Shown: positions 50,211-59,624 of the stretch, piece after piece
Layout: each line of letters opens with the position of its first letter
Numbering within the stretch: position 1 is the first letter of the stretch
From: Bacillota bacterium
GTDB taxonomy: Bacteria; Bacillota_I; Bacilli_A; RF39; UBA660
NCBI GenBank assembly: GCA_015059495.1
Contig: SVAI01000001.1
Span: 799,811 to 863,810 of the forward strand
Reading direction: 5' to 3'
Length of the DNA stretch: 64,000 bases
Position numbers and translations under genes: made by a program
Notes under the pieces: generated by a model
Told to the model about the DNA's origin: nothing
What the model saw: the letters and a program-made list of their open reading frames with translations, nothing else
Databases searched by the model: none

Positions 50211-51195
50211 ATATTCTAGTATATTTTCTTAAATCATAATTCTTTTGTGATCTAATTCTTGCTTTATCAAATGAATCTTCAATTAATTCTACTGACCTTA
50301 AATAATTATTACTATTAGCATAAGTTTTATCTACCTCTACATAATCAAGTAATTCAGTATCACTTAATATTGAAGCATAAGTTTTAATAAATACCAAATC
50401 AGATAATCTTATTGGTCCCCTTTTCATACTTTTTAAATGTAAACTAGTATACAACTCTCTTTCTAATTTAGTTACCATAACATTATCAAGTTTGCTTAAA
50501 TAATCTCCAAATTTTATTCCAGAATCATAAATATAATGTCTATCTACTAATCTTGGATTATCTGATATATAAAATGCACTTTCTATAGCCCTAGTTTCAA
50601 TATTAGGAGCAACAAATATTAAATTATATTTCATTTTTAATAAATGGAATCTTCCTAAATCAGATATTATATCTGAATTTAATAAATCATTAATTTGTGA
50701 ATAAACTACATTAGTATAATCGCATACCATATAATGATTTACTAATTCTTCATCAGGCACACATAAATCTTCATCCATATCCATCGCTATATCATACGTA
50801 GAACAAACTCTGACTAATTCCCTTTTTAATTTTTCTTTTCTATTTTCAGTATATAATTGTTCTAATTCAGCTCCTAAATCTAAGATCGTTCTTTGAGCAA
50901 TAACAAATTCATCACCTTTTTTACAAATTAAATCTTTCAAAGAAATAGCTTTTAATGTTTCCTTATTTAATCTTCTTAAATGAGAAATTATCATCAACTT
51001 TTCTTTTTCATCCAAATTATCAACTTCTTCCAATAACATAGAAGTTAATTTCTTATAAAAATTAAAATTAGTTGAATATTCTTTACTATCAATTAATCCA
51101 TTATATTCTAACTCTAGCATTTGTTGTAACAAATGCTTTTTACAACTATTAATATTTAAAATTTGAGATTCCTTTTCTAATAAAGTTGCTTCCAT
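50209..51195 (-). CDS. Hypothetical helical protein
   Basis: A 328-residue soluble protein that is almost entirely helical; I recognise no family. The N-terminal third carries leucine-rich helices (LLQQMLELEY, EKEKLMIISHLRRL), the middle has an acidic loop (DMDEDLCVPDEELV), and the end is basic (RSQKNYDLRKYTRI). It stands alone between two terminators with an AAAGAGGTAG ribosome site. Function unknown. Confidence 0.72.
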   Translation of the reverse strand: MEATLLEKESQILNINSCKKHLLQQMLELEYNGLIDSKEYSTNFNFYKKLTSMLLEEVDNLDEKEKLMIISHLRRLNKETLKAISLKDLICKKGDEFVIAQRTILDLGAELEQLYTENRKEKLKRELVRVCSTYDIAMDMDEDLCVPDEELVNHYMVCDYTNVVYSQINDLLNSDIISDLGRFHLLKMKYNLIFVAPNIETRAIESAFYISDNPRLVDRHYIYDSGIKFGDYLSKLDNVMVTKLERELYTSLHLKSMKRGPIRLSDLVFIKTYASILSDTELLDYVEVDKTYANSNNYLRSVELIEDSFDKARIRSQKNYDLRKYTRI

Positions 51196-51248
51196 ACTAC
51201 TACCTCTTTTTACATAATATTATAATTATAATTTAAAATAATACAATA

Positions 51249-51281
51249 AAAAAGATGAATTATAAATTAATTCATCTTTTT
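51249..51281 (-). terminator. Terminator of the GNAT-Nudix gene
   Basis: A 14-base perfect stem (AAAAAGATGAATTA with its complement) and a 5-base loop overlap the stop codon; T run on the minus strand. Confidence 0.8.
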
Positions 51282-52334
51282 ATAATCTAATACTCTTTGT
51301 AATACTTTATAATGTCCTTCGTGCATTAATCCATTATCTAATAATTCTTTTATTTCATTCTCACTCTTATAAGATACGCTCTCTACTTCTTCACTTTGTA
51401 ATACTATGTCATTTAAATCAATATTCTTTTTTAAATAGAAAGTAAATCTAAGTAAGAATCTATCTTCAATAAATCCTAAATCAATAACATTTTCTTTACT
51501 AATATCTATTCCAAGTTCTTCCTTTACTTCTCTAATAATAGTAGTATAAGCATCTTCACCATGATCTATATGACCACCAGTTGAAGAATATTGGCCACCT
51601 TTTTCTTCCGAAGTCTTTTGAATTAAAAACTTATTATCATCATTTTCAATATATATAATAGCCACACCTATATGTTCACCATTACTTAAGATAACACTTT
51701 TATCCCCTCTTTGTATTACCCTTCCAGTAACTTTTCCATTGTTATCATAAACATCTAATAATTCAACATTATGTATATTATCATAATCACTTGCTAATAA
51801 CCCATAATCTAAAAAATCTCTATACTCATTTTCTTGACTCAAGAACGCTTCATCTTTTCTAGTTCCTTCATGTTTAAATTTCAATTTTTCCATTATTCTC
51901 ATAGAGGCAACATTTCCATCAACTATATCACCAAATATTTTTTTTAGTTTTAAAACATTAAAACCTACATCTAATAATTTTCTACATGCCTCAGTAGCAT
52001 AACCCTTATTAGTATAATCTGCATCATATAAATAAGATAATTCAGCAGTATTACTATCTTCTCTAATAGATAAACCAGTAAACCCTATTGGAGTACCATC
52101 TTTCAAACACACAGTTAATTGACTAGCATATCCAGCTTTAAACTTATTTTCTTTTTTTTCTAAAAACTGAATTCTCTCTTCTCTTGTTTTATTTTTAACT
52201 CCACCTAAAAATCTTTGTGTTGATTCTTGTTTATCCATTTTTAACATTAAATCTACATCCATAGTAGAAGTAGGTCTAATAATTAATCTTTCAGTATATA
52301 ATGGCAATAACGATATAAATAATTTGTTCTTCAT
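51267..52334 (-). CDS. GNAT acetyltransferase - Nudix hydrolase fusion
   Basis: A 355-residue two-domain protein. Residues 1-180 are a RimJ/RimL-type N-acetyltransferase (RLIIRPTSTMDVDLML, TNKGYATEACRKLLDVGF, MRIMEKLKFKHEG). After a linker, residues 205-350 are a Nudix hydrolase with a full Nudix box (GHIDHGEDAYTTIIREVKEE then LGID). The GNAT half modifies an amine with acetyl-CoA; the Nudix half hydrolyses a nucleoside-diphosphate-linked substrate. The ribosome site GGGAGGTG precedes ATG 52334. Substrates unknown. Confidence 0.9.
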   Translation of the reverse strand: MKNKLFISLLPLYTERLIIRPTSTMDVDLMLKMDKQESTQRFLGGVKNKTREERIQFLEKKENKFKAGYASQLTVCLKDGTPIGFTGLSIREDSNTAELSYLYDADYTNKGYATEACRKLLDVGFNVLKLKKIFGDIVDGNVASMRIMEKLKFKHEGTRKDEAFLSQENEYRDFLDYGLLASDYDNIHNVELLDVYDNNGKVTGRVIQRGDKSVILSNGEHIGVAIIYIENDDNKFLIQKTSEEKGGQYSSTGGHIDHGEDAYTTIIREVKEELGIDISKENVIDLGFIEDRFLLRFTFYLKKNIDLNDIVLQSEEVESVSYKSENEIKELLDNGLMHEGHYKVLQRVLDYKKMN

Positions 52335-52382
52335 AAAACACCTCCCACATAAAACTAATTATAGTATAAAACAAGCATAATA

Positions 52383-52411
52383 AAAAAAATAGTATAAAAT
52401 ACTATTTTTTT
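52383..52411 (-). terminator. Terminator of the symporter gene
   Basis: AAAAAATAGTAT and ATACTATTTTTT form a stem with a 3-base loop and end in T on the minus strand, overlapping the stop at 52402. Confidence 0.75.
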
Positions 52412-53637
52412 ACTTTCTCTTTTAACCAATTCTTTCCATCAACTATTCTTGCAACTAACATTGATGAAGATGTATCACCTACTACATTAAGCATTGTAGC
52501 ACCTGGATCAATTATTGTAGCAATCATAGTAAGTATTGGTAACGCTTCAACTGGATAACCCATTAAAGTAATAATCATCATTTCTGATATTGTTCCACCG
52601 CCAATAGGTACACCAGTAATAAGTAAATTAGCAAGTAATGCAACTCCTAAAACTTTTAATGTTGATACATCACTACCAAATAAACATACCAAGAACATTA
52701 TCTTAAATACTGAACCAATAATAGATCCATCTTTATGAAATGATGTACCCATAGGTATTGTAGTTTGTGCAACATCATCACTTACACCTATCTTTTTAGA
52801 TGCTTCAACATTAACTGGAATAGATGCAGCAGATGAACATGTAGCTAAACTAGTTACAGTTGGAGCAAGTGCATTCTTCCAAAAAGCTTTTAAGCCTTTT
52901 TTACCACCAGCAAGCATTGCATATAAACTATAAAATATAACAAAGAATAAAATACACACAACATGATAGATAATAAATGTACGCAAGAAACCTACGCCTA
53001 TTTCACCACCAAATGTTCCAATTAAATATGCAAAATAACAACATAATCCAATTGGTGCATAATACATAATTATTTTAATAACATTTTGTATTACTTCATT
53101 TCCTGATTCTAAAAATTCTTTAAACTTATTTCCTTTTTCTTTAGACATGTTAGTAGCAATACCAACCATTATAGAAAATATTAATAAAGCAATAATATTA
53201 TTTCTAGATAATAACTTAGAGAAATCATTAACAGTTAATAAATTAACAGTACTTTCTCCAATATCAACTGATTCTTCTTCTACATCACTAGAAAAGATTT
53301 CTTTGATCTTTTCAGTATCAGATCCTTCAACCAAATTAATTGGTTTGGTTACTAAAAAACCAACTATGCATGCTACCAAAGATGTAACAACAAATACGCC
53401 AACAATAGATGCTAATATCTTTCCAATTCTTTTTGGACTCTTCATCTTGGCAATTGATGAAGTAATTGTAAAAAAGATTAACGGTACAATAGATACCAAA
53501 AGTAAATTCAAAAAGATGTCCCCGAATGGTTTAAGTATTTTAGTATCTTCTTTAAATACTATACCAATAATTGCACCAACAATAATTGATGCTAACAATA
53601 TAAGCGTTCCCTTATAACTTTTCAAGAACTTTTTCAA
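52402..53637 (-). CDS. Dicarboxylate/amino acid:cation symporter (DAACS family)
   Basis: A 411-residue membrane carrier with eight helices and two hairpins. ILLASIIVGAIIGIVF, LLLVSIVPLIFFTITSSIAKM, SSAASIPVNVEASKKIGV and TIPMGTSFHKDGSII are DAACS motifs; the usual TINMDG is SFHKDG here, as in some Firmicute subfamilies. It imports a dicarboxylate or an acidic/neutral amino acid with Na+ or H+. TTG 53637 is preferred: GGAG is 8 bases upstream. The ATG at 53658 lacks a good ribosome site. Confidence 0.9.
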   Translation of the reverse strand: MKKFLKSYKGTLILLASIIVGAIIGIVFKEDTKILKPFGDIFLNLLLVSIVPLIFFTITSSIAKMKSPKRIGKILASIVGVFVVTSLVACIVGFLVTKPINLVEGSDTEKIKEIFSSDVEEESVDIGESTVNLLTVNDFSKLLSRNNIIALLIFSIMVGIATNMSKEKGNKFKEFLESGNEVIQNVIKIIMYYAPIGLCCYFAYLIGTFGGEIGVGFLRTFIIYHVVCILFFVIFYSLYAMLAGGKKGLKAFWKNALAPTVTSLATCSSAASIPVNVEASKKIGVSDDVAQTTIPMGTSFHKDGSIIGSVFKIMFLVCLFGSDVSTLKVLGVALLANLLITGVPIGGGTISEMMIITLMGYPVEALPILTMIATIIDPGATMLNVVGDTSSSMLVARIVDGKNWLKEKVKK

Positions 53638-53684
53638 ACAATCATCTCCTACTTTCATTATATATCTTTAAATTAAAAAAGCAA

Positions 53685-53716
53685 CAAAAAAACAAGTTTA
53701 TTTAAAAACTTGTTTT
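53685..53716 (-). terminator. Terminator of the XRE regulator gene
   Basis: AAAACAAGTTT and AAACTTGTTTT form an 11-base stem with a 6-base loop over the stop codon at 53702; T-rich on the minus strand. Confidence 0.75.
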
Positions 53717-54733
53717 AACACTACCTAGAATATCTCCGATATTATTAGCATTAATTATCTTACCAGTTTTATCTAAAATAATATAACTATATTTATCTTC
53801 ATATCCATCTCTATTAATATAAAAACTACCAATATTCAAATATGAATTAGAATCTTCTCCTTTTAATTCAGAACCATATCCTTTTAAATCATTTGTATAT
53901 ATGTAAGTTGTATCAGCACCAGGTAAGTACATAAGAAAAATATTATACATTCTTAAATCATCTCTTCTAGAAAATATATTTAATTTATCATTTTTATGTT
54001 CATAATAATAATTATATAAATCATAATCACTATAAATATTTTTTCTTACAAATAAATCATGTGTACTATAAGAAGTTAAAAGTTCACCTAAAGTTTCATC
54101 TTCACTGCTAACTTCATCAACATTACCAGCACAAATTCTTATAAATCCATTATTATTTTCTTTATCAACATAATCTAATAAAAATGTACTACATCCTTTA
54201 TCAACTAAATAAAACTTAGTTATATCATTTTCAATTTTATATTCTTCTGGAATATACATAGATATATTACCTACTACTTCAGTATTAGCTTTATCATTTT
54301 TATTTATCTCTTTTTTAACTATATTAACATTACCATCTTTTAAAGCAAAATCATCTGTATATGAATGTAATAAATAAGCTTTATATCCAATAGAAAGACC
54401 AAGCATTATAAATAATATAACAAATAATAATTTAATATTAAATTGTCTTTTAACTTTTTTATTATTATAATCCATAACTTTAATAACATTTTCTTCAAAC
54501 ATAGTTTGATAATTCTCATCTGTTAAATCTTGTCCACTTAATAACTCATTAATAGATACATCTAAAGCTTTACATAATGATAATAAAATAGAATAATCAG
54601 GTAACCCATGTCCATTTTCCCACTTAGATATAGTTCTATTAGATACACCAACTTTATCAGCCAAATCTTCTTGAGTTAAATTAAGTACCTTTCTTCTTTC
54701 TTTAATAAATTTTCCTACTTTTTCTTGATTCAT
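53702..54733 (-). CDS. XRE family regulator with membrane anchor
   Basis: A 343-residue protein. The first 65 residues form an HTH domain (IKERRKVLNLTQEDLADKVG, VSNRTISKWENGHGLPDY). A basic stretch and one membrane helix (about 99-118) follow, then an outer domain of about 220 residues without recognised motif. The layout is that of a membrane-bound one-component sensor that could read an outside signal and bind DNA. Its targets are unknown. The ribosome site GGAGAG precedes ATG 54733. Confidence 0.87.
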   Translation of the reverse strand: MNQEKVGKFIKERRKVLNLTQEDLADKVGVSNRTISKWENGHGLPDYSILLSLCKALDVSINELLSGQDLTDENYQTMFEENVIKVMDYNNKKVKRQFNIKLLFVILFIMLGLSIGYKAYLLHSYTDDFALKDGNVNIVKKEINKNDKANTEVVGNISMYIPEEYKIENDITKFYLVDKGCSTFLLDYVDKENNNGFIRICAGNVDEVSSEDETLGELLTSYSTHDLFVRKNIYSDYDLYNYYYEHKNDKLNIFSRRDDLRMYNIFLMYLPGADTTYIYTNDLKGYGSELKGEDSNSYLNIGSFYINRDGYEDKYSYIILDKTGKIINANNIGDILGSVKTSF

Positions 54734-54794
54734 TTTAATTCTCTCCTTCTATTATGACTTAATAATACAAAATATTTAAAAATATTAACACGAA

Positions 54795-55427
54795 CTAATC
54801 GTGGACTTTTAAAAATTCTTCAACTCTACTCTTAATTCTATCTAATTCTAATCCTGTAGCTTGCAACACATTAATTCCAAATTCTCTAGCCATATTTACA
54901 TTATCTTCTCTATCATCTATAAATAATATATCTTTAGCATCAAACTCAACATTATCTAATACATATTCAAATATATCTCTATTAGGTTTTTTCATACCTA
55001 ATTCAAATGATAAAAACACATAATCATACATAGATAAATTAACTTGTCTATTTAATCTATCTTTATCATATATAAATAAATTAGATAATATACCTATATA
55101 GCATTTATCTTTTAAAGAATGTTCATAATCTACTACATCTTGATAATAATCTATATTATCAAATTCTTCATAATATATTTTTTTAAATTCATCAAAACTA
55201 ACTTTTAAATCAAGATCCTTTTTCATCTCTTCGAATACTATTTTAAATTCTTCTTCATCTTTAATCTTACTTAATTTATACTTACCTAATTGAGTAAACA
55301 TTCTACCTTCAAATACACATCCACATCTTTTAAATAAATTATCAAATGCATCATAACAATTATAACCAGTAGTATGTGCTTCAACAATATTACCCCAATC
55401 AAACAATACTAACTTATTAATTTTCAT
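54795..55427 (-). CDS. HAD superfamily hydrolase
   Basis: A 210-residue HAD-fold protein: LVLFDWGNIVEAH at the start (motif I with Asp nucleophile; the second acid replaced by Gly, as in some HAD members), GILSNLF (motif II), KKPNRDIFEY (motif III) and ILFIDDREDNVNMAREFG (motif IV). It is probably a small-molecule phosphatase. The motif I change resembles haloacid-type or non-phosphatase members and leaves the reaction open. Confidence 0.88.
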   Translation of the reverse strand: MKINKLVLFDWGNIVEAHTTGYNCYDAFDNLFKRCGCVFEGRMFTQLGKYKLSKIKDEEEFKIVFEEMKKDLDLKVSFDEFKKIYYEEFDNIDYYQDVVDYEHSLKDKCYIGILSNLFIYDKDRLNRQVNLSMYDYVFLSFELGMKKPNRDIFEYVLDNVEFDAKDILFIDDREDNVNMAREFGINVLQATGLELDRIKSRVEEFLKVHD

Positions 55428-55462
55428 ATACTCACCATTAAAATTATATCAAAATATAATAA

Positions 55463-55489
55463 AAACAAGTAGTATTAAACTACTTGTTT
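55463..55489 (-). terminator. Terminator of the surface protein gene
   Basis: AAACAAGTAGT and ACTACTTGTTT form an 11-base stem with a 5-base loop 13 bases after the stop at 55502; T run on the minus strand. Confidence 0.8.
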
Positions 55490-55501
55490 ACATTTTTTAT
55501 A

Positions 55502-56896
55502 CTATAATCTAAACAACTTTTTTTTGTTTCTTATGTTAATAACAACTACAGCTAAAATTGTAGCTAAACCAATAACAAATAATGTATTAACAAAGGCACC
55601 TGTTTCAGGATTTTCAATTGGCTCTTTTTTCTCTTCTTTTACTTCAGTTTTATTTTCACTAGAAGTATCATTTGAAGGATTCACAACACTAGAACCATTA
55701 GATTGATTAGATTCATTAGTTACAACTGGATGAGCAGACATAACAAATGCATCTATTCCACCATTGTTACGAATTGTTCCATATTCTTTAGCAATATAAC
55801 CAACAATATATACATTTTTATTTAAAGGATTAATCTTAGAATCTTCAAAAGAAAAATGTGATCTATCTTCAAATTTATATTCATTCTTTTTAACTAAATT
55901 TAAACTTTTATCAAAATACATTAGGTAAGAATGAATTCCATCACCACTATTAGCAGTTACTACAATATAATCATCAACAATATTTGTAACAATCTTAGAA
56001 ACACCAGCAAGTCCTAAATCAGCTGATTTAACAATATTATAAGATGGATCTACTATTGCTAATGCACCAGAAGAATTATGATTATTTCCAAATACATCAA
56101 CACAATTATTATTACATACACCAGTTTCAATGCTTAGTAATAAATTATTATCAAGAACATCTACGTCATCAATTATACTACTCGTATCACTAGAGAACAC
56201 TTTAGTATCTAATAACTCACCAGTATTAGAAATTTTAAATAAAGATGTATTACCAGTAACATTTGATTGACCTACACCAATAATATTATTATTGAATGCA
56301 ACAAATTCAGTAATTTTTCCACCAGAATATTGATTATCACCAATTGTAACATTAGATTCAATCTCACCAGTAGATTTTAATATATAGTATCTAGATAATA
56401 CATTATCATTAGATATTAAGAAATTACCATTATTTAATTTATAAATTGAATATTTATTTGTTGTTGATACATTTCCAATTTTTCTTGTCCAAACCACACT
56501 GCCATCAGTTTTAAATTTAACACAATACCCTTCAAGTGTAGCATCACCACATGCAAGAAATGATTGATCATCAATAACTTTTACTTCATAAAATCTTTCA
56601 CTTTTATTAGTATCTTCAGATACCCAAGTAAATTCTTTTTTTACATTATTATTTTTATCATAAATAACTACAAGTCCATCTTCTTCACCTGAATTTGTAA
56701 TTGTACCAAAAGACGACTTAGTGCTTCCTACAGCAACATAACTACCATCACTAAACCAGTCTAAACTATAGAAACGATCATTATCACTTCCACCATAATT
56801 AGCACCAAAATCACCCACAATATCAACCTTTGCACTAGCACTACTTATACCAATAAATAATGCTAATAAAAGGAATGAATAATAAAACTTTTTCAC
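55502..56896 (-). CDS. Secreted repeat (propeller-like) protein with NPETG wall-sorting signal
   Basis: A 464-residue surface protein with a signal peptide (1-23), then a beta-rich body (25-390) with repeating patterns such as DGSYVAVGSTK, DQSFLACGDATL, NNGNFLISNDN and NNNIIGVGQSN, typical of WD/PQQ-like propeller blades. A Ser/Asn-rich spacer, NPETGAF, one membrane helix and a basic tail (RNKKKLFRL) follow. NPETG resembles a sortase signal of the NPxTG type. No sortase gene lies in the window. The start is GTG 56896 behind AGGTGAG. Confidence 0.82.
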   Translation of the reverse strand: MKKFYYSFLLLALFIGISSASAKVDIVGDFGANYGGSDNDRFYSLDWFSDGSYVAVGSTKSSFGTITNSGEEDGLVVIYDKNNNVKKEFTWVSEDTNKSERFYEVKVIDDQSFLACGDATLEGYCVKFKTDGSVVWTRKIGNVSTTNKYSIYKLNNGNFLISNDNVLSRYYILKSTGEIESNVTIGDNQYSGGKITEFVAFNNNIIGVGQSNVTGNTSLFKISNTGELLDTKVFSSDTSSIIDDVDVLDNNLLLSIETGVCNNNCVDVFGNNHNSSGALAIVDPSYNIVKSADLGLAGVSKIVTNIVDDYIVVTANSGDGIHSYLMYFDKSLNLVKKNEYKFEDRSHFSFEDSKINPLNKNVYIVGYIAKEYGTIRNNGGIDAFVMSAHPVVTNESNQSNGSSVVNPSNDTSSENKTEVKEEKKEPIENPETGAFVNTLFVIGLATILAVVVINIRNKKKLFRL

Positions 56897-56966
56897 TCAA
56901 CTCACCTATCCTAAAATAATAATAACACTTTGGTTTTAAATAAGCAATTAAAAAACAAGTAGCACA

Positions 56967-58928
56967 CTACTTGTTTACAATTAATTTGATAGTATTTGCT
57001 ATATCTTCTACAGACATCTTATCACTATTAAAACATAAATCATAATTACTCATATCATTTAAATCACTATTAGTATAATATTTATAATATTTATTTCTAT
57101 CTTTATTAACTTTTCTAACTGTCTTTAAAGCATCTTTTTTATTTAATCCAAAGTATTTAATAGCTCTAGCTACTTTACCTTCTTCACTATTATAAATAAA
57201 TACCTTTAATACATTCTTATTATCTTTTAAAGTGTAATTAGCACATCTACCAACAATAACACATGATTCTTTAGCTAACTTCTTAACTACTTTTTGTTCA
57301 CTTAAGAAAATTAAATCATTATTATTATCTTGATAATTTAAAGTTTTCTTTTCATCTTGTGATTCAATATATTCTTTAGTTAAACCGCTCTCTTTAGCAG
57401 TCATAGATATTAACTCTTTATCATAAAAATTAATACCTAGGGAATCTGCTAAAAGTTTACCAACAAATCTACCACCAGAACCATATTCTCTTTGTATAGT
57501 AATAACAATATTCTTGTTATTAACTTTTACTTTATTAACAACTTCTTCTTTTTCTTCTACTCTATCTTTACTTAATATCTTATATTCTGATCTAAATACA
57601 AATATAGCTAAAATAAATGTAATAATATCTGCTATTAAACCTGCATATAAAACACCATAAATACCTTGATTAAATACTATAGATAATATTAGTGATATAG
57701 GAATTAATAAAATAATTTGTCTAGTAAATGCAAGCATAGTAGCTTTAAATACTTTACCTAGTGATTGTAATAGTACAGATGTAGTCATCTCTAATGCATT
57801 AAGTCCACATACTAATATAAAACTATGACACATTAATCTTCCAAATTCCATACATAATTCATATGTAACATCACTCTTCTTAACAAATATACCTAATATT
57901 TGTTCTGGGAATAATACAAATAATATGTTAAATATAATACCAACACTAAAGTTAACAATTAATACTTTCTTTAATACTTCTTGTACTCTTAATTTATTGC
58001 CAGCACCGTAATTAAATCCAATAATTGGTTGAGCTCCAATAGATATACCAATAACAGTACTAATATATAAACTATTTACTTTAGATATGATTCCATATAC
58101 AGATAATGGTATATCAGCACCATATATAGATGAAGCACCAAACTTAGTTAATACATTATTCATAAATACAAATAATATTAATACAGTAGCTTGAGTAATA
58201 AATGATGATAAACCTAAAGATAATACTCTAAATATATTCTTATCTAATTTAAAATCACTTCTACTTAATTTAACACTCTTTAATTTAAATAAATATCTAA
58301 TAGCAATACCACAAGATATTATTTGACCAATAATAGTTGCTAAAGCTCCACCTTTAACACCCATATTAAATCCAAAGATAAATATAGGATCTAATATAAT
58401 ATTAATAATAGCACCAATAACTAACATCATCATTGAATACTTTGGAGCACCATCTGCTCTAATAGTATTAGCAAGTGATGAATAAAAAATCATAAATGGT
58501 GCACCCATAACAATTATTCTTCCATAATCTAATGCATAAGAATATACATTATCAGTACAACCAAATAATCTAACTAATACTGGTAAAAATATATAAGCTA
58601 ATAAACTTAAAACAATAGATGCAACTAAAGTTAAAGTAATAACTTGACCAACACTTTTAGCAGCTTCATTCTTTTTACCTTCACCTAACTTTAGTGAAAA
58701 GTTAGCAGCACCACCAGCACCAATTAAACTAGCAACTGCATTTAAAATAATAACAAGCGGAAACAATACATTAGTAGCAGCATTACCTAAAGTACCAACA
58801 CCTTGACCAATAAATATTTGATCAACAATATTATATACCGAGTTAATTAATGAACTAATAACACATGGAAGTGCAAAAGCGAATAATAACTTAGATATAT
58901 TATCTTTTCCTAAATCTAATTTTTTCAT
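56967..58928 (-). CDS. MATE efflux transporter fused to a cytidylate-kinase-like domain
   Basis: A 653-residue protein. Residues 1-455 are a 12-helix MATE exporter (FALPCVISSLINSVYNIVDQ, GAGGAANFSL, GAQPIIGFNYGAGN). After a charged linker, residues 474-653 are a cytoplasmic P-loop domain of the cytidylate-kinase-like family: ITIQREYGSGGRFVGKLLAD, then VIVGRCANYTL. The kinase-like domain may sense or modify a nucleotide linked to export. ATG 58928 is preferred, with GAAGGAGG 8 bases upstream; longer starts have no site. Confidence 0.9.
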   Translation of the reverse strand: MKKLDLGKDNISKLLFAFALPCVISSLINSVYNIVDQIFIGQGVGTLGNAATNVLFPLVIILNAVASLIGAGGAANFSLKLGEGKKNEAAKSVGQVITLTLVASIVLSLLAYIFLPVLVRLFGCTDNVYSYALDYGRIIVMGAPFMIFYSSLANTIRADGAPKYSMMMLVIGAIINIILDPIFIFGFNMGVKGGALATIIGQIISCGIAIRYLFKLKSVKLSRSDFKLDKNIFRVLSLGLSSFITQATVLILFVFMNNVLTKFGASSIYGADIPLSVYGIISKVNSLYISTVIGISIGAQPIIGFNYGAGNKLRVQEVLKKVLIVNFSVGIIFNILFVLFPEQILGIFVKKSDVTYELCMEFGRLMCHSFILVCGLNALEMTTSVLLQSLGKVFKATMLAFTRQIILLIPISLILSIVFNQGIYGVLYAGLIADIITFILAIFVFRSEYKILSKDRVEEKEEVVNKVKVNNKNIVITIQREYGSGGRFVGKLLADSLGINFYDKELISMTAKESGLTKEYIESQDEKKTLNYQDNNNDLIFLSEQKVVKKLAKESCVIVGRCANYTLKDNKNVLKVFIYNSEEGKVARAIKYFGLNKKDALKTVRKVNKDRNKYYKYYTNSDLNDMSNYDLCFNSDKMSVEDIANTIKLIVNK

Positions 58929-58975
58929 ATAATTTTCCTCCTTCATAAAACAACTTTGTAAGTATAACACAAAAT

Positions 58976-59009
58976 AAAAAAATGTGTAAGCATTTTTTAC
59001 ACATTTTTT
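58976..59009 (-). terminator. Terminator of the HD domain gene
   Basis: AAATGTGTAA and TTACACATTT with A/T flanks form a strong stem with a 6-base loop; T run on the minus strand, overlapping the stop at 59008. Confidence 0.8.
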
Positions 59010-59568
59010 AGATACCTCTTTTTAATGTATTATTTAACTTTTCTATATCATCAACTTGATAATGATATTTACTACTTTGAGCTAATACATCAGCTTTCTT
59101 TAATACAAATAAATCTGATATATTATCATACCCAATCTTTTCAACAATATCTAATATTAGACTATCACTCCTAGAAAAATCTACATCATGATAATAAATT
59201 AAATATGATATATCTTTTGCTAATTGATTATTTAAATTATATCTCTTAGCAAAATTCTCAAATATCCTTCTAGATTCTTCCCAATGCTTAGGAAAATGAC
59301 CATTACCTAATTCATCTTCAAAATATGTTATTGGTTTACCAATATCATGAAATAAAGCAGCTAATCTTAACTCTATTTTTTTAGGCACATTATCAACTAC
59401 ATGTAATGTATGTTCATAAACATCATATATATGATATTTACTATTTTGATCAAATCCCTTACAATCATTTAATTCAGGAATCATACTAAAAATCTTATCT
59501 TCATTTTCTTTAATTAGTTCGCTAGGTTTATCACTTAGAAGTATTTCAAATAATTCATCTAATTTCAT
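59008..59568 (-). CDS. HD domain phosphohydrolase-like protein
   Basis: A 186-residue protein with the HD motif: HTLHVVDNVP (His), ALFHDIGKP (HD), then HWEESRRIF and YYHDVDFS (further metal ligands). This arrangement is close to the HD domain of bacterial tRNA nucleotidyltransferases, but the polymerase part is absent. It likely hydrolyses a phosphate ester on a nucleotide or RNA end. The GAGGTG ribosome site precedes ATG 59568. Confidence 0.88.
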   Translation of the reverse strand: MKLDELFEILLSDKPSELIKENEDKIFSMIPELNDCKGFDQNSKYHIYDVYEHTLHVVDNVPKKIELRLAALFHDIGKPITYFEDELGNGHFPKHWEESRRIFENFAKRYNLNNQLAKDISYLIYYHDVDFSRSDSLILDIVEKIGYDNISDLFVLKKADVLAQSSKYHYQVDDIEKLNNTLKRGI

Positions 59569-59599
59569 AATAACACCTCAGTAAATATATTATAAAACA

Positions 59600-59624
59600 A
59601 AAAAGTAGAAATATCTACTTTTCT
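59600..59624 (-). terminator. Terminator of the rhodanese/thioredoxin-like operon
   Basis: AAAAGTAGA and TCTACTTTT form a 9-base stem with a 4-base loop overlapping the stop at 59615. Confidence 0.75.

Noticed and set aside
53147-53617. Plus-strand frame of 156 codons inside the symporter gene
   Set aside because: Antisense to clear transporter motifs; no ribosome site.
55524-55706. Plus-strand frame of 60 codons at the end of the NPETG protein gene
   Set aside because: Antisense shadow of the sorting signal region.
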